A stretch of 64,000 nucleotides of DNA from Whitmania pigra (GCA_021613335.1 JAJTWR010000311.1:124001-188000), one strand, 5' to 3'. Counted from the stretch's first letter, positions 32,186 through 46,279 are shown. Translations and numbers: made by a program. Notes: generated by a model from the letters alone, not told the origin.

Positions 32186-35100
32186 TCATGATTGTTTTGT
32201 CAAAGCATGAAGAACGTTCTTTGACCCAAACTTGAGGTGCATCACACACGAAGAATTTGTGGGAAAGGAAGCGAGCGGCTCAAGAGACTGAGAGGAGCTT
32301 CAATTTAAAATACATTGATTAACAAGTGAATACAAAGATCAAATTTAAATAACAAATAAAAAAATAAATTTAACAATTCACCTTGCTGAATTTGGTTCAT
32401 TGATACTCCATAAACAGATATTTCCATCCATAGATCCTAAAAATCATATGTGACTAAATGAAATGTCTAAGATTAACCTAAGTAAGCAATAAGGACTTAT
32501 TCACAGAAACCATGCCTCACCTGAAGCTAAAACATTGAAATGCTTGTTGAAAGCAAGTGAATAAACATGGTCTGTGTGTCCCACAAAATTTTTAAGGAGA
32601 GATCCTGATCCAAGATCCCACACCTTTACAGTCATGTCTTCACCTTGTCAAAGAAATAGAAAACAATCGACAAATTCTGCAAAGCATCGTTACAAACCCA
32701 CAACTTACCAGCAGATGCCAGGTATTTTCCATCGGGTGAGAATGCAATGGCATCGACTCTTCCCTGGTGGCCCAACATGAGTCTCACACTCCGACCATCC
32801 TGAACGCTCCACAGCCTCACGGTCATGTCGCTGCTCCCGGTTGCCAGGTAGTTGCTGTTCGGATGGCAAGCGATGCACTGAAAAGTTCGATCGCATTTAG
32901 TTTCGAGAGCATCATTTTCATCCTACTAATCCACTTCAACTACTATATTAGCTACAAACATTCACAGACTGCATGTGACCCAAAAAAGTCCTTAGTGGGA
33001 AAATTCTGTCTGTCGACCATAGCTTAGCAGTTTGATCGTACGAGCAGCTGGCAAACATGGGACCGATCGAGCTGCAAAATATTAAAAACTCATTTTTTAT
33101 TAAAAGCTTTTAAAATAAATCAAAATGCTTAAGCGTACTGACCACACAGAGACATCATTAACGTGATAGGTGTGGCCTCTATATAAGACGACGGTTTTCT
33201 TTTTTTCAACATCCCACAGTCGAACTACAAAACAATTTCAATTGAACATGATTCTTCAAAATATTTATTAATTCAAAAATAACATGAGAAAATAAGAGCA
33301 AAATGAATGACAAAAGTTAAAACCAAACATGAGTGAAACAATAAATATTGTCTCCTGTTTAAAAACCATGTAGGTACCACTGCTATTATGTAATGTAATA
33401 AATAATAAAGAGGATTTATGCATCAATTCCAAAGCAGACAACAGCAGTGTGGACCTCATTTTGATTACTTAAGTGTCTGAAGCTAGTCTACCAATTTTAT
33501 GTCAATTACCTGTTTTATCATGTGAGCCTGATACAAGCCATCTTGAGTGGGGAAAAAAGTCAAGGCACAAGACTGATTTAAAATGTCCTTTCAGCTTAAA
33601 GATGTCTGAGTGATTGGATCTGAATTGAAATTGATCAACCATGAATGAATTTAACCATTTATGTAAGATATCTCGATGCACGAAAACAACTCACAAAGAC
33701 GGCCTTGACTTGCTGAGGTGGCAGACGAGGACATCGGAGTCCTCGCAACCGGACGCAGTCAGCTTTTCATCGGACGACATCACGCAACAGGTCAGTCTGT
33801 CATCGAAATAATGTTTAACACACTTGCCACAACCTCTTTACAATTCTAATTCACTGTAAGACAGTATCAACCCCTGAGAGAAGTGATTGAACTTGGTCAG
33901 ATGTATTGAGGGAAGAGGTGGAAGGGCTGCAGCTTCAAGCTTGGATGAAATCATTTTTAAGGACTCAACTATTGGAAGCGTTGATGAAGGAGCATCTTCC
34001 ATTGGTTCTGAGGAAGGACTCTTCTTTGGCGAATGCGGACGACCGTCCTCGTGAAGAACTGAACCAACAATCGCATTATTAACTTGGATTTTTGTTAATC
34101 TTTCACAAAATAAATTATTTACTCACCTGTTATGTCAACATATCTGTTTAATATCTGCAGAAGATATAAATTATCTTGCTCCTGCGAGAGAAATTTATAA
34201 CTGTTTAATTTTATTTTTCAAGTAATTGGCTTCCAATTCTAATAAATTCAACAACTGGACTAATAAGTTTATTTTGAGTTGGAACTGGTTAGTTTATAAA
34301 TTCAAGAACAGACATTATCCAAATTCATTTAAATTAAAAAATAAATAAACCTAACAAAAATTTAAGTATTAAATATGGCAGGAAATGAAAAGATTTCTTG
34401 GTACCCTTAGAGATAATCATGGTTCATACAGGAACTTGAAAACCAAAATTTAGCACTTTTTAGGACCTGCACAAACCATGGATAACGTATGTAAAGGGGC
34501 TGAACATATTGCTAAATAAAAGAGAAGCAATTGGTTTGACAATGAAATAATATCGCACGCAAGTCACTGGAAAAATGAATTGACCTTCAGATCAACATGA
34601 ATCTCCACTGACCTTCAAAAAGACCAGCAATCCATCCAATGCACCATTCGATAAGCTGACCTTGAACTTCTTGTTTCTTCAAATGATCAAATGAACTCAT
34701 AAAACTCATCAACAAAGCATCATGAATTCTAATTATTACTTGATTTCTGTGAGGAATGCACTGATGACCTTCTCATCAGCAGATGTAAGTGCTCTCAATA
34801 AATCCTTCTTTGGAAACAAACTACTCCTCTGCTTCACCAGCTCAACAGCTACCCAGAGGAGATTAACAATTAATGTTCTTATATTTCTTGCATTTCGGTC
34901 CGTGGATCAAATGGTACCGGCCGCCCAAGGAACAATAAATTATTTCCATTTCATTAAACTAAAGTTATTAAATCAAAACGATCTAAACAATCAACTCCCC
35001 CACCCCGTTCCCCGAGCGGACCGCGGTAAAATTATCAAACATTAACCGGTCCGCGGCGATAAAAAGGTTGGGGACCACTGATTTAAGGCATCATTTCAAC

Positions 35101-36654
35101 TTAGGTTGCACTAGGTAAATTAGTGCTTGGTCTATTTTCTTCTACGAACAAAATTGATTTGAATTTTTTTTTTCGGTTTTTGCTTATTAAGTTTATATTG
35201 TTCACATACACAACAGGAGTTGACAAAAACAATTGTCTATAAATATAAATGTAATAAATAAATAAAAACTATATTAATTTAATTTTTTTTAAATAAATTA
35301 AATACTTTAATAAATTAAAATACTTTTAATTTAGATTTATTTAAGTTTTTATTTACAGTTGCGGTTTACAACCATAAGATGGGTTCAGTTTTCATTTACA
35401 CTGGTAAGAAATGTTTTGACTATCTGTCTACTTTCCGTCACGGTCGCAATCAAAAATTCACTTTAGGTCGGTCTCCACTTTCAACTAATCCTAATTCTAT
35501 TAATATGAGTGTAAAAATTCTAAGGTAATAAAAAATATAAAATAAATATGTGATACTAGGTACTTATAAAGTCCAGAAACTTGTAATTAAACAATGATTA
35601 CAAACCAGATGTTCTGTAGCCATTCCCAATAAGATCAGCAAACACATGCAATAATATTGGAAATAGAAGACCATCCAGCTCTGAAGCCTCAATGTTGTTT
35701 GGATTGTTCTTGATGTAATCATCAAACCTTCAAATGTAGATTTCATAGAATAGGATATTCAAAAATGTCAACTTAAATTTAATTACTTGTTGAACTGCAA
35801 CAGCAGGACTGCTGGGTCCGAAGTCAAGCTATTTAGGGCCACAGAGTTTGATGAACCAATATTCTTATTGACTAAACTGTTAAGTAGAAGTTCATCTTTG
35901 TTGCATACAAATGTTTGGACCTTTTTTATTGGATCACTAGTCATCTCATTCTGGGAAAATGAAATCTAAATTAATGTCAATTCAACAATGCTCAACTTTA
36001 AATTCAAAAATGTAATAGGTTTCTTATGAAAGATAATTCAGTTAATAGTTTATAAACTAGATTAATTTACCAAACAAGTTCAACTTTGCCAAGTCCAATC
36101 AAAAACAAATGTGCAGCATGTTACAAAAGAGTAAGGAAAAACTTTATGTCCACATAAATAACAATCGAATACAAAAATACTCTGTCTTAGGTTGTCATGG
36201 ACACAAATAAAGCAGACTTAATTCTCCTTTTGGCTTTCTCTCAAAACTTTGATTTGTTAATTGTCAATTTAGAACTAATTAAAACTGAGCTTGTAATTCA
36301 TTAACTACTAAATAGTTAAGTAATACAATGAATAATGTTAAACTTTCCATAAATATTTTGGAAAACTTCCAAGAGAAATTTATCTACCACAACCCATATA
36401 AATACTGATCCATTAACAAAAAGAAGTCCATTATTAATTCATTAATAATCGTTATCATTACTGAAGCAGTGTTTGCTATGATGTTTCTAATAATTGGTTT
36501 CTGTCCTCGCTAGAAAAACCCTCTTATCTTAAAATAATTTAAAGTTCGGAATGTCTCGAGAAAAGCCTACCACATATCCTCTGCGCTTCAGATAAAAATT
36601 TACACAAGCAGAAATTTTATCCTGTTTATCGGAACTCTTCGTGTCACCAGACAT
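32186..36654 (-). CDS. TAF5L: TAF5L-like WD40 subunit of SAGA/PCAF
   Basis: WD40 scaffold of the SAGA/PCAF histone acetyltransferase complex, the paralogue of TFIID subunit TAF5. The start at 36654 gives [22 protein letters not shown] then KRRGYV, the LisH-like start also seen in TAF5L. The next exons (about 35590-35950) hold the TAF5 amino-terminal fold ([34 protein letters not shown]). WD repeats follow in exons at about 33680-33760, 33500-33610, 33130-33230, 32940-33070, 32710-32880, 32530-32640, about 32390-32436 and 32186-32297; clear blades include [38 protein letters not shown] and [13 protein letters not shown]. The blade [20 protein letters not shown] is closer to human TAF5L than to TAF5. 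Some N-terminal exons around 33.9-34.8 kb are only partly defined. Confidence 0.85.
34890..35080 (-). mobile_element. hAT non-autonomous element fragment in a TAF5L intron
   Basis: On the minus strand it begins CAGTGGTCCCCAACCTTTTT and continues through two GGACCGGT / CCGCGGTCCGC blocks, the well-known terminal design of one group of hAT MITEs. The right end is exact at 35080. The other end, near 34890 (TTCGGTCCGTGG, TACCGGCCGCCC), is diverged or truncated. The 8 bases after the terminus are ATTTAAGG. Confidence 0.75.
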
Positions 36655-37530
36655 ATTTTTGTGCCGTGAAAACCGCCGCTTCATAAACCCTCAAACTCAA
36701 ATATAATAATCTAAATTTTTTTAGACGCTATACATAGAAACTTTAAAAATTACTATATCACTATTACTTTATTATTCATAACACTTTAGAGTGATTTATG
36801 AATGTAACATCAAGTAAATTGTTTTAAACTAATTGAAATTTAAATGACCTCAAATCAGCATGTTTGCCAGAAAATAACAGCTTTCGTATTAGTAGGATGG
36901 AGCGCGATCTCCCGGTCACTAACCAGAATTAGATGGAACAGTTGATTTTAACTCACATTACGATCTTGATGTGAAAATAAAAACTTTTTAATAGCAGTTT
37001 TATTTATTTGTCACATTCGATCTGATTATTTTCATTTTTGACGATTTGCATACGCATTAAAGCTGGCTTAATTTGTTGCAGACACTAATCATCTAGCTTT
37101 ACAACTATAACCAGGTGCTTTTTTGTTAACAGCATAATACAAGCGTCCTCAGCACATTATATGAATATTAAAACTTAGTCAAAATTCATATATCGTAACT
37201 ATGCCTTAGAAATAATTTCTCAGCATGATTAGATTACAGAATATTTCGGAATATCATTCTTTAAAATGCCTATAAATAAAATATAACAATTTAAAAAATC
37301 ATTACCACAATTAACTATCATCCAAAAGCTCTTAATTTAACAGAAATAATATTTTGTTTAACAAATGATAATTTTTTATTTTTGTTTAAATTAATTTAAT
37401 TATTAATAGGAATAAATAAAATATTTTACAATGTCATAATTTTTTGATAAAAATGAGGCAATAAACTTGTTCTTTCTTTGTTTTCGGGACTCTTCCTTTT
37501 CACGTTTGTTTGCACGGTGGTCGAGTCGAA
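36655..37530. promoter_or_regulatory. Divergent region between TAF5L and RPS17, with a TOP-like start for RPS17
   Basis: The two starts are about 0.9 kb apart, back to back. Just before the RPS17 exon, CTCTTCCTTTTCACG (from about 37490) is a pyrimidine tract beginning with C, typical of the 5' terminal oligopyrimidine motif of ribosomal-protein mRNAs. This puts the RPS17 transcription start near 37490 with a 5' UTR of about 40 bases. Confidence 0.6.
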
Positions 37531-38221
<691 letters not shown>

Positions 38222-38245
38222 AAACGTTTGAACATTTTAAATAAA

Positions 38246-38787
38246 TAGTTCTAACTTTTATGTTTGTCTGATTTAAAATTACATAACTGAATTGGTTGTG
38301 GCATTTAAACATAATAAGCTGAGAAGCTATGAATTTAATTCGATGGCCTTAAAATTGATACTAATTTGGATTGAGAGGTTAGGTATTAATCGTTGGAGTT
38401 TCCATACCTGCTTGTGGATTTAGCAGTGTTGTAATATGCAAAAGTGCGTAGTTCTCCTTGCATAGTTATATATATATAGTTGGAGGCAGCCATGTTCTGC
38501 TGGGGTTGTTCTCCCATAATTGATTTTGAAATATCTTTGAGCTGTGAGGGTTTGTCTTGGAAAAAGCTGATATGACATCCCAGCCTTGAACCGAATGTCA
38601 GTTACATATTATATTACTTGAGCTTGGATTTTAAGCTCACACTGGTATATATACAAGATCCCATGCTGCCAAACACTGCCCGAATAATATACGAAGGTTT
38701 TCAAGCATGTACTAAATTTTAAAGCATTTTATTGAATAACTGAACATAGTTTTGTTGCACGTTGTGCTGCATCGAAAGGTTGCAGAA
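38246..38787. other. Intergenic between convergent RPS17 and SLC25A46
   Basis: The stretch 38370-38600 is less AT-rich than the flanks and contains short complementary blocks, for example GGAG...CTCC. It might contain a small structured RNA, but no snRNA or snoRNA box set could be assigned. Confidence 0.35.
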
Positions 38788-41140
38788 TCAAAACATTCCT
38801 TGGTTGAATCTATCTCTGGGGAGATTTGGTTCTCTGGTGCCATGTCTACCAACGTCACGAGGTGCCTTGGGGCTTGGTTGTTTAGACTGATTGCTGGAGA
38901 GCAGTTCAAAGATGCATCTTGTTAGTTTCAAAATGGCTATATGTAAACCATATTGCAGAATAAGTGCTCCAAATCCTTTGTAGAGGCCGGATACTCCTTC
39001 CTCTTCCAATATGGTTGAGTAGCAGTCAAAAACTCCTTCATATCTCGTAACTATTGGTACGACTTCCAGGCCAGTGTCTGTATTGTCAATGATGGTTCTG
39101 GTGCCCTTTATTTATAATGTTTGCAATAATTAGCGACAAGGTATGTTAATCATGTATATTTGTAAAGCTATATCAACCTGTAGAAAAAGTCTGTGGAGAA
39201 TTGTTTCAAAAGGATATAAAATGGTGTCAGCCAGAAGGCTGCCAGTGAATGTTGCCACCATTTCAGGATAATAAACTTCATATATTGTTCGTTCGCCACT
39301 GTCATCAGAGTTCTAGGTTTAAGTTTACCAATGATTATTCATTTTACATTGGAGCACGTCTTTTAATTAAATAACCTTGCTTTCCAACTCGGCTCTCATG
39401 GTGGCCGAGACCCTGTACATGGCGAGCGACGTTATTACGTAGCGTGCCACCTCGAGAATCATCGTGGGAAGCAAGAGTTTCCAAATGGGAATCAAACGGC
39501 TGGGTATCGACGGATTGAAACTGGCAAGTCTCGACAGTCCTTCCACTATGCAGTCAAAAACGCCAGGTTTTTCACTTGCTATTTCTGACTGAAGTAATTA
39601 AACACAAAAACATTGTCAGCATACAAATAATCACAAAGCTAAAAAGAATGTCATGACATTTAGTTAAAAATTGATGTTAAGTGATAAGCTCTTAAATTAA
39701 ATGGACCTTAATTAAATATTTTCCTTTAAGGGGCCATTCCATATATTAATGAATATAAATTCCCACAATCTATCTAATTATTCACAAGTTATTTATTAAT
39801 TATGCAAAATACAGCTTTATACATAAAACAGTCATACAGCAAGCAATATCTTGTTTGTACTGTCACAAAGTTTAGTAAAATTCTTACTTGAACTGTTTCA
39901 ACAAGATTGGCAGCATAGAAAGGAGTTGCCACAATCCATGCTAGACTGAGAAGAAAACGTGTACAGCGTGACTATTTTGTATGACAACAACAATATCCAA
40001 ACATTTCGTGCGAAAAATGAGGAAACGTTACGAAACAGAACAACATAACTCTTTTATGTGATGCAAACTTCATTATCCATGAAATACTATGCTTGCTTTA
40101 CATCAGATTATTAGACTTAATGAGTTTAATGTAACTCTAATGTTAGGCATCTAATGACACAAAAACCAATTCAGAACATCATCATAAATAAAATAAAATA
40201 TTTAAAAGTGTTCTACCCTTTCAGCAAGATATGTTGAGCCATCTTCTTAAGAGTGCAATGACTGTTTACCTCCCTACAATTGAAATTTTAGTATCAGTTA
40301 TTAGGTTACAAATTAACGTATGATATAAACCAACTTTGGGAGAGGTGTGAACTCATGAATCATTGTTTCACTTGCAACGACAATTCCTTTTACCATCAGA
40401 GAACTTCCGAGTCCTTTCCAAAAAGAAGTGACACTCTGCAGACACCACAAATTAAATTAATGGGATGTTGCAACAGTTAAGCATCATTTAATATGACAAA
40501 TGTTTGTTTAACTATTAAATGATCAACATTTAAAACTTCATGTAATTTTAAAGTTACTCAATATTTCACTAGCCTGGCGTCTTTGTATATTGTAAATTGT
40601 TTGAAACAGAGTGAGGGGGATCAAATGACTCCTACTGGATGTATTATGTACCTGTAACAGGAAAACCTTGATTTAGCTTAGGCTTACATTATATTTTATA
40701 TCAAGATCGGCTGAAATTTTGTTATATGACTATATTATAAAAACTATTTAAATAATAAGTGAATACCTGACATTGCCTTCTCAGAACAATACATGGGTGA
40801 GATAGTACATGCTCAGATACAATACTATAAATTAAAAAGCAGCTTTCTGTTAGTAAAATTGTTTGGCTTTCAATGTAAATGTGTAAATTATCTACGCTAC
40901 CTGACCAATCCAACAGACAATCCAGCAAATCTATGAACATATTCTAGAAAAAAATGTAAACATTTAAAGTCGTAATCCCTAAAATAATTAACTGTGTTTT
41001 ATCACAATTAGTAATATACCAGAATTTTTCTTTCTATGCGAAACCGGTTCAGGAATTACTCTTTGTTGAGGATAATTAAAAGGTGACCCTGAATTGAGAG
41101 GTCTATCCCCATCCCTATCTATTCTGCTCCAAGACGACAT
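38788..41140 (-). CDS. SLC25A46: SLC25A46-like mitochondrial outer-membrane carrier-fold protein
   Basis: Member of the mitochondrial carrier superfamily that sits in the outer membrane and affects mitochondrial fusion and lipid exchange. The ATG at 41140 gives [16 protein letters not shown] and about ten exons follow. Recognised blocks in order: [92 protein letters not shown], the exon at about 39380-39590 ([28 protein letters not shown]), [32 protein letters not shown] and [17 protein letters not shown]. The last exon has [20 protein letters not shown]. After the family's usual end, the last exon continues about 35 residues ([12 protein letters not shown]...), an extension not seen in the human protein. 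It is head-to-head with acyl-CoA oxidase. Confidence 0.93.
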
Positions 41141-41591
41141 CCTTAACAATATGATCCAACGAAACGACCTCTTTTCATCCTTTCGTGTTTACATGCGTTC
41201 TAGCTCGGATTCTGCATTAGCAATAACATAAATTTCAGATTACTTTATGCAACTTCATAACAATGATAATATTATACCAAATAATAATAATAATAATAAT
41301 ATTAACAACATTAAATTAAAATAATTAGTGTGAAAAAATGATACATCGCGACCTCATTCATGGCCTGGGCTCAAGCAGACGGTGCATTCTTGACCTGCGC
41401 TGTGATCTCTTAAGATTGAAAAAGTTTGCGACAGAGTATTTCGTATGAGTGTATTCATAAAAATAAAAATGTTTGCTTCCTTGAGTTAAAACATTAATGT
41501 AACCAATAAACTCAATAATACTACTGGTAAAGTCCCCATCTATAAGGCTTGTTACATTTTAATTTGTCACATTTTATTTTCAGATATAATT
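41141..41591. promoter_or_regulatory. Compact divergent promoter of SLC25A46 and acyl-CoA oxidase
   Basis: Only 451 bases separate the two ATGs. The interval holds a short ATA/AAT run (41280-41310) and the sequence CATTCATGGCCTGGG, but no recognisable core motif. A shared bidirectional promoter is inferred from spacing; both products act in organelle lipid metabolism. Confidence 0.5.
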
Positions 41592-44500
41592 ATGGAGAAC
41601 TTCAACTTAAACCCAAACCTTGCGAGAGAACGGTCTAAAAACAGTTTCGTTGCAGAAGAACTCACAAATATATTAGATGGCAGTAAGGAGCTATCCGAAC
41701 GAAGAAGACATATTGGTGACATTAAAAAATAATATTTAGAATTATTTTAACTTGTATAAAAATGAAACTTGTTGGACCAGAGAAACTTGTTTTCAATGAT
41801 CAAGACTTGTACGGTCTAGACGTCCGTCAAATGGGAAGAAATGAACAATTCACAGAATTACTCAGGAGACATGTGAAAGTAATCCAGAAATACCAGCAAC
41901 ATCGACTCTCCTCAGAATTCGATTTAAAGCACTTCAGGAGGTTGTTAAAATGTCCTTTGTCTCATAAATTCTAATTATTTGTCAAACCTCAAAATTAAAA
42001 TAAGATATCTATTTATTAAAATTTTAAGTTGTAATCCTAGTATAGGGATAACTGTAATAAAAGCGCCATTTTCTCTACAATCCATTACTACAGCTTGCCT
42101 ATTTGACCCTAACTTATAATAAACTTGTGAACTTTACAAAACGTATCTAAATTGGTTAGTTAAGCTGTTTTGATGGTATTGTAATAAGTGATTTTACTCA
42201 TTAATTCATCTTTTTTTTATTTAGAAGCCTAGCTTAATAAAATGAAGCAAGATGTAGACTCGACACTGTAGAGAGGAAAGATTTTGTGAAAAAATAAATT
42301 TTAATTATAAGTTTTTAAGATAAAAAATTATAAAAAAGTCAATTTAAAAATATATTTCGATATAATCATGCATTCAATTGGCTTCACGAGTACTTCCGTA
42401 TGTTGATTTATTATTTTTCCCCATAAGGACAGGATTTTCGGCGGACGTCAAAATCTGTTTTATTTTGACAGGTTTTAATTACACGCATGTAATTTCATTA
42501 CATTAGCATTAATAATTTCAGGTCTGCCATGGGGATCCATAAAACAGGGCTAACTTACCATGAATTGGTCTTTGTACCCACTTTGAAGATGCGGGCCTCA
42601 GCTGAACAGCTGGACATTTGGTTGCCTCTTGTGACCTCCTTTCAAATGATTGGATGCTATGCTAATATGGAACTAGGTCACAAGTCTACGACATTATTGT
42701 TTCATAATAAGTTATATTGCGTTTACAAGAGATATCATAACAAGTAACTGACTTGATATGAAGCTCGTTGCAAACAATAACCCATTTGAAGTGTTCTGAG
42801 AAATATTTCTCTGATAATCAGATAGGCAAAATTCAGCTCCCCTTTTTGAATAATTAAATCTCGAGAAATCTGATTTTGAGGCTTTATCAGTGATAACCTA
42901 TCTTTAACTTTTGCTTTAACACAAACGCAAGCCTAATTATGGCTCAACAAATCATTAAACTCATTAAATTGCATTATTGCCAATTATTTATTATTTCGTT
43001 ATTCGCCACTATGATTGGAGAATGCGCATGCTTACATTAAAAGCTTAATATTATATTGAAAAATATCATTTGTTTTATTTAGGAAATAATATCAGAAATG
43101 TTGAAACAACCGCAGTTTATGATCCCTCCACAGAAGAATTTATTTTGAACTCTTCGACTTATTCTTCAATCAAGTGGTTTGCTGGTGGATGTGAGTTTAG
43201 ATCAAAGCATTCATTCGGGACAAAATTTATCGAATCACTCTATTTTATAATAATTTTTATAACTTCTTGACTAAGAGGAGTGAAGATAAAAAAAAAGTGA
43301 TTAAAATAGTCTGCTAGGAACTTCATTAGACAAATTCAGCTGTGGTCAAATGGCTTTAAATGGGCTTTCTGATAAGGAAACCTTTGCTGTAATTTGATGA
43401 GGTGTAAGATTGTGAGGATTACGTTGAATATACATTTACACGGCATTTAGTATAATTTGTTGTTGGAAATGTTGAAAAGTGTTTTGAAAAACGACTGGTT
43501 AAGATGATGGTCACAAGCATTTCACAACATTAAAAAACTATCATCTGATTTATCTTTGTTAAATATTTCAGTGGGCAAAACTGCCAACCATGCCTTAATA
43601 GACGCTCAATTGCATTCAAAAGGAGAGTTTCATGGCGTGCATACGTTCCTGGTTCGAATAAGAGATCATAACCATTTCCAACTGCCAGGTTATCATTTCC
43701 ATTCCACCATGAATATATGTTTAGCTGGCATTTCAACAAATTATTCGCGTTAGGTATCACCGTTGGTGATGTTGGCTTGAAAATTGGACTAGGAGGAGTG
43801 GATAATGGTTTCTTAAAACTGAACAACGTGAGAATACCAAGAACAAATATGTTGATGAGATTTTCAAGGGTGGGTTAATTCCACAGAAATATCGGCTATA
43901 AATTTAAATATTGGGTACCGTACCGTTTCATAGGTTCTTAAAGATGGAACCTTCAATAAAACAAAAAATGAGATATCATTAAATGGAGAGATGACACAAG
44001 CAAGAATGAGCCTGTGCGATGATGCCATTCATGTTCTTTGCATGTCTGTTACCATCGCCATCAGATATAGCTGTGTCAGACAACAATCTTCCCTGGAAAA
44101 AGGGTTTGTCTTGAGTTTTAATTTTACTCAATGGCTGGTATTTGAGTGGAATAGTTTAAAAGAAATTATGTGATTAAATATCAAGTACATATTTTGTTTT
44201 ATTTCTTAAATTTAGAACTCATGCAGCACAAACTCTGTCACTTTTAAAAAGGTCCAGCCATAAATTATGTAAAATAAAACAGAATTTTTATTTAACGTTC
44301 TAACGTTCATTTTTAATGTTTGGTTGGAAGATACATGGCCTCAAATACAGATACTTTAACTGATAATTAATAAGTCATTGTAATTAATGTAATTGTTTAT
44401 TTAAGACTTTAAATTATTAACTAACAAATTCAGGCGAGATGAACTACAGGTAATGGACTACCAGACACAACAGGATAAATTGTTTCCCATCCTGTGTACT

Positions 44501-46001
44501 GCCTATGCTTATAGAATTGCATTCCCTAGCATTAAAGAATACTTTAAATGTGCATCTTCTCGCCAGTTGGAGTCCTTTGAGGTACAAATCATTTGCTTTT
44601 ATCGAAGATGTTTTCATTCACTAATTCTATTGAGTTGCTACAGGTATTAATTGGTAGTCTAACGGTGATGATAACAAAGGAGTGTTCAAAGGATGTTGAG
44701 TTATGTAGGATGGCATGTGGTGGTCACGGTTACAGCGCTGCTTCTAATCTGCCTTCCTTCTTCAAGGATCTTGTTGCTGCTGATCATGAAACTGGTGATA
44801 GTGCAGCTCTTCTGCTGCAAATGGCCAGGTTTGTTGAAAGAAATGGAGTTTTTTTTTAATTTAAAAAGAGCTTGTAATGACACAGTACAACATTTAAAGG
44901 TACCATCTGTCCGATAATAATGGTTCCAGTGTAAATGGAATGCTATCATATCCAGTGGACCACAACAAAACCTTTCAAGGTTCCTTCAATCTTGAATCAT
45001 TACTTGAAGCAATGGGTGTAATGATTCTCAGGTGAAGTAAATTTCAAATTGCTTATGACAACTATAGTTAATATACAAATTGTTCTTAGACTCATGAAAA
45101 GGTGTAAAGAGGCACAAAAGACGTTTGTGGGTTGGAATGATTGTTCGTTGGATCTCATTGACTTTGCTTTGGTATGTTTTTATAAGTTCCACGCATATAA
45201 GATATTTTTTATGAATGTAACTAGCTTTTAGTTGATCACTGTAAGTATAATAATTTACCTTGTACCTGTCTTTGACTTTATGTTTATGATGATAGTATGA
45301 TGGCATTTTTGTTGAGAATTTACTCAATGCAAATGGATATTTTAAAAATTGTAGTCTTTCTAATCTTTCTAACGCCACAAAATTATCATAATTATTTAAT
45401 AATTTCCGCATGAAGGTCTACATGAAATATATTATTGCTCGGACTTTTGTGAAGAAAGTTGTTGAATGTCAGGGAACACCGGCATTGCGCAGAGTCCTTG
45501 AAAATATTTGCCAATTGTTCCTTGTGCACGACTTGTCTCAAAACTCTGGTGATCTACTCGAGGTACCATCCTACAAGAAATGTTTCGATGCCATCTTGAG
45601 AGTTTAATTTTATAATATTATCATAACTTTATGTATTATCATGGATGGAATCATCAGTTAAAGATCATTGTTATAAAATGTATTTAATTTAAATCATTCA
45701 TCATAACATTATGTTGTTATGTTTTAGGTGGGATACTTTAAAAGTGAAGATGTCGACAGACTCAGGGAGGAGCTGTATCGTCTGTACGACGTCTTGAGAC
45801 CAGATGCTGTCACACTGGTTGATGCTTTTGACTTCCATGACAGGCATCTCACCAGCGCTCTTGGATCATACTGTGGCAACGTTTACGAGGAACTCTTTGC
45901 ATGGGCACAGCAATCAAAACTTAATGAGACCGAGGTTGGATTTGTTGTTAAAGTTGCTTTTTTATTTCCACCTGTTTCAGCTTCGGAAAATGTCGATTTA
46001 A
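41592..46001 (+). CDS. ACOX1: Acyl-CoA oxidase, ACOX1-like, divergent
   Basis: The family performs the first step of peroxisomal beta-oxidation: FAD-dependent acyl-CoA to trans-2-enoyl-CoA plus H2O2. About 13 exons run from the ATG at 41592: [20 protein letters not shown], then about 41791-41943 ([13 protein letters not shown]), 42521 on ([15 protein letters not shown]), about 43081 ([19 protein letters not shown]), 43571 ([17 protein letters not shown]), 43756 ([16 protein letters not shown]), 43935, 44433 ([11 protein letters not shown]), 44642 ([17 protein letters not shown]), about 44900, 45091, 45411 and 45728 ([27 protein letters not shown]). Odd points: the TEMGHG loop reads MELG, the FEGEN motif reads HETGDS, and neither possible end (KMSI at 46001 or KLQQ at 46042) is a clear PTS1. 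Family is certain; activity is not. Confidence 0.9.
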
Positions 46002-46146
46002 TTCACACCTCGGTTGAAATTCTTTTGAAATTACAACAATAACAATAGCATTATTATTATTATTAGTAAGTGGGATAATAATAACAACAGTACTGGCGTG
46101 ATACCTGGCTGGCTGATAACAGCGCAACAATAATCAACTTTATTGG

Positions 46147-46216
46147 CAGGCAGGTTTGCCGAACGGGTAGCGTTTCTTCATTCGGGGGTAATAACAATAG
46201 CGTCCTCCGGTATTAA
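46147..46216 (+). repeat. SINE head fragment (tRNA-like)
   Basis: CAGGCAGGTTTGCCGAACGG and GTAGCGTTTCTTCATTCGGG resemble the tRNA-like head of the SINE at 20685-20862 and the fragment at 31138. It is followed at once by an independently inserted short retroposon (46229-46279). Confidence 0.5.
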
Positions 46217-46228
46217 GAAGTGCCTTAG

Positions 46229-46279
46229 GAAGTCCAAATCATCTCAGTTATGCAAAGGACTATAGTCAAATAAATAAAT
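46229..46279 (+). repeat. Short retroposon copy flanked by a 12-bp target duplication
   Basis: Core AGTCCAAATCATCTCAGTTA followed by TGCAAAGGACTATAGTC and an AAATAAATAAAT tail. It is bounded by AAGAAGTGCCTT at about 46217-46228 and 46280-46291, a perfect 12-bp direct repeat. The unit is about 50 bases including the tail. Confidence 0.8.

Noticed and set aside
32186..36654. Assignment as TAF5 (TFIID) rather than TAF5L
   Set aside because: The first exon ([12 protein letters not shown]) and the blade [18 protein letters not shown] match TAF5L better. TAF5 would be expected to have a longer amino-terminal region.
38370..38600. Small nuclear or nucleolar RNA between RPS17 and SLC25A46
   Set aside because: No C/D or H/ACA box set and no match to conserved U-snRNA blocks could be found by eye.
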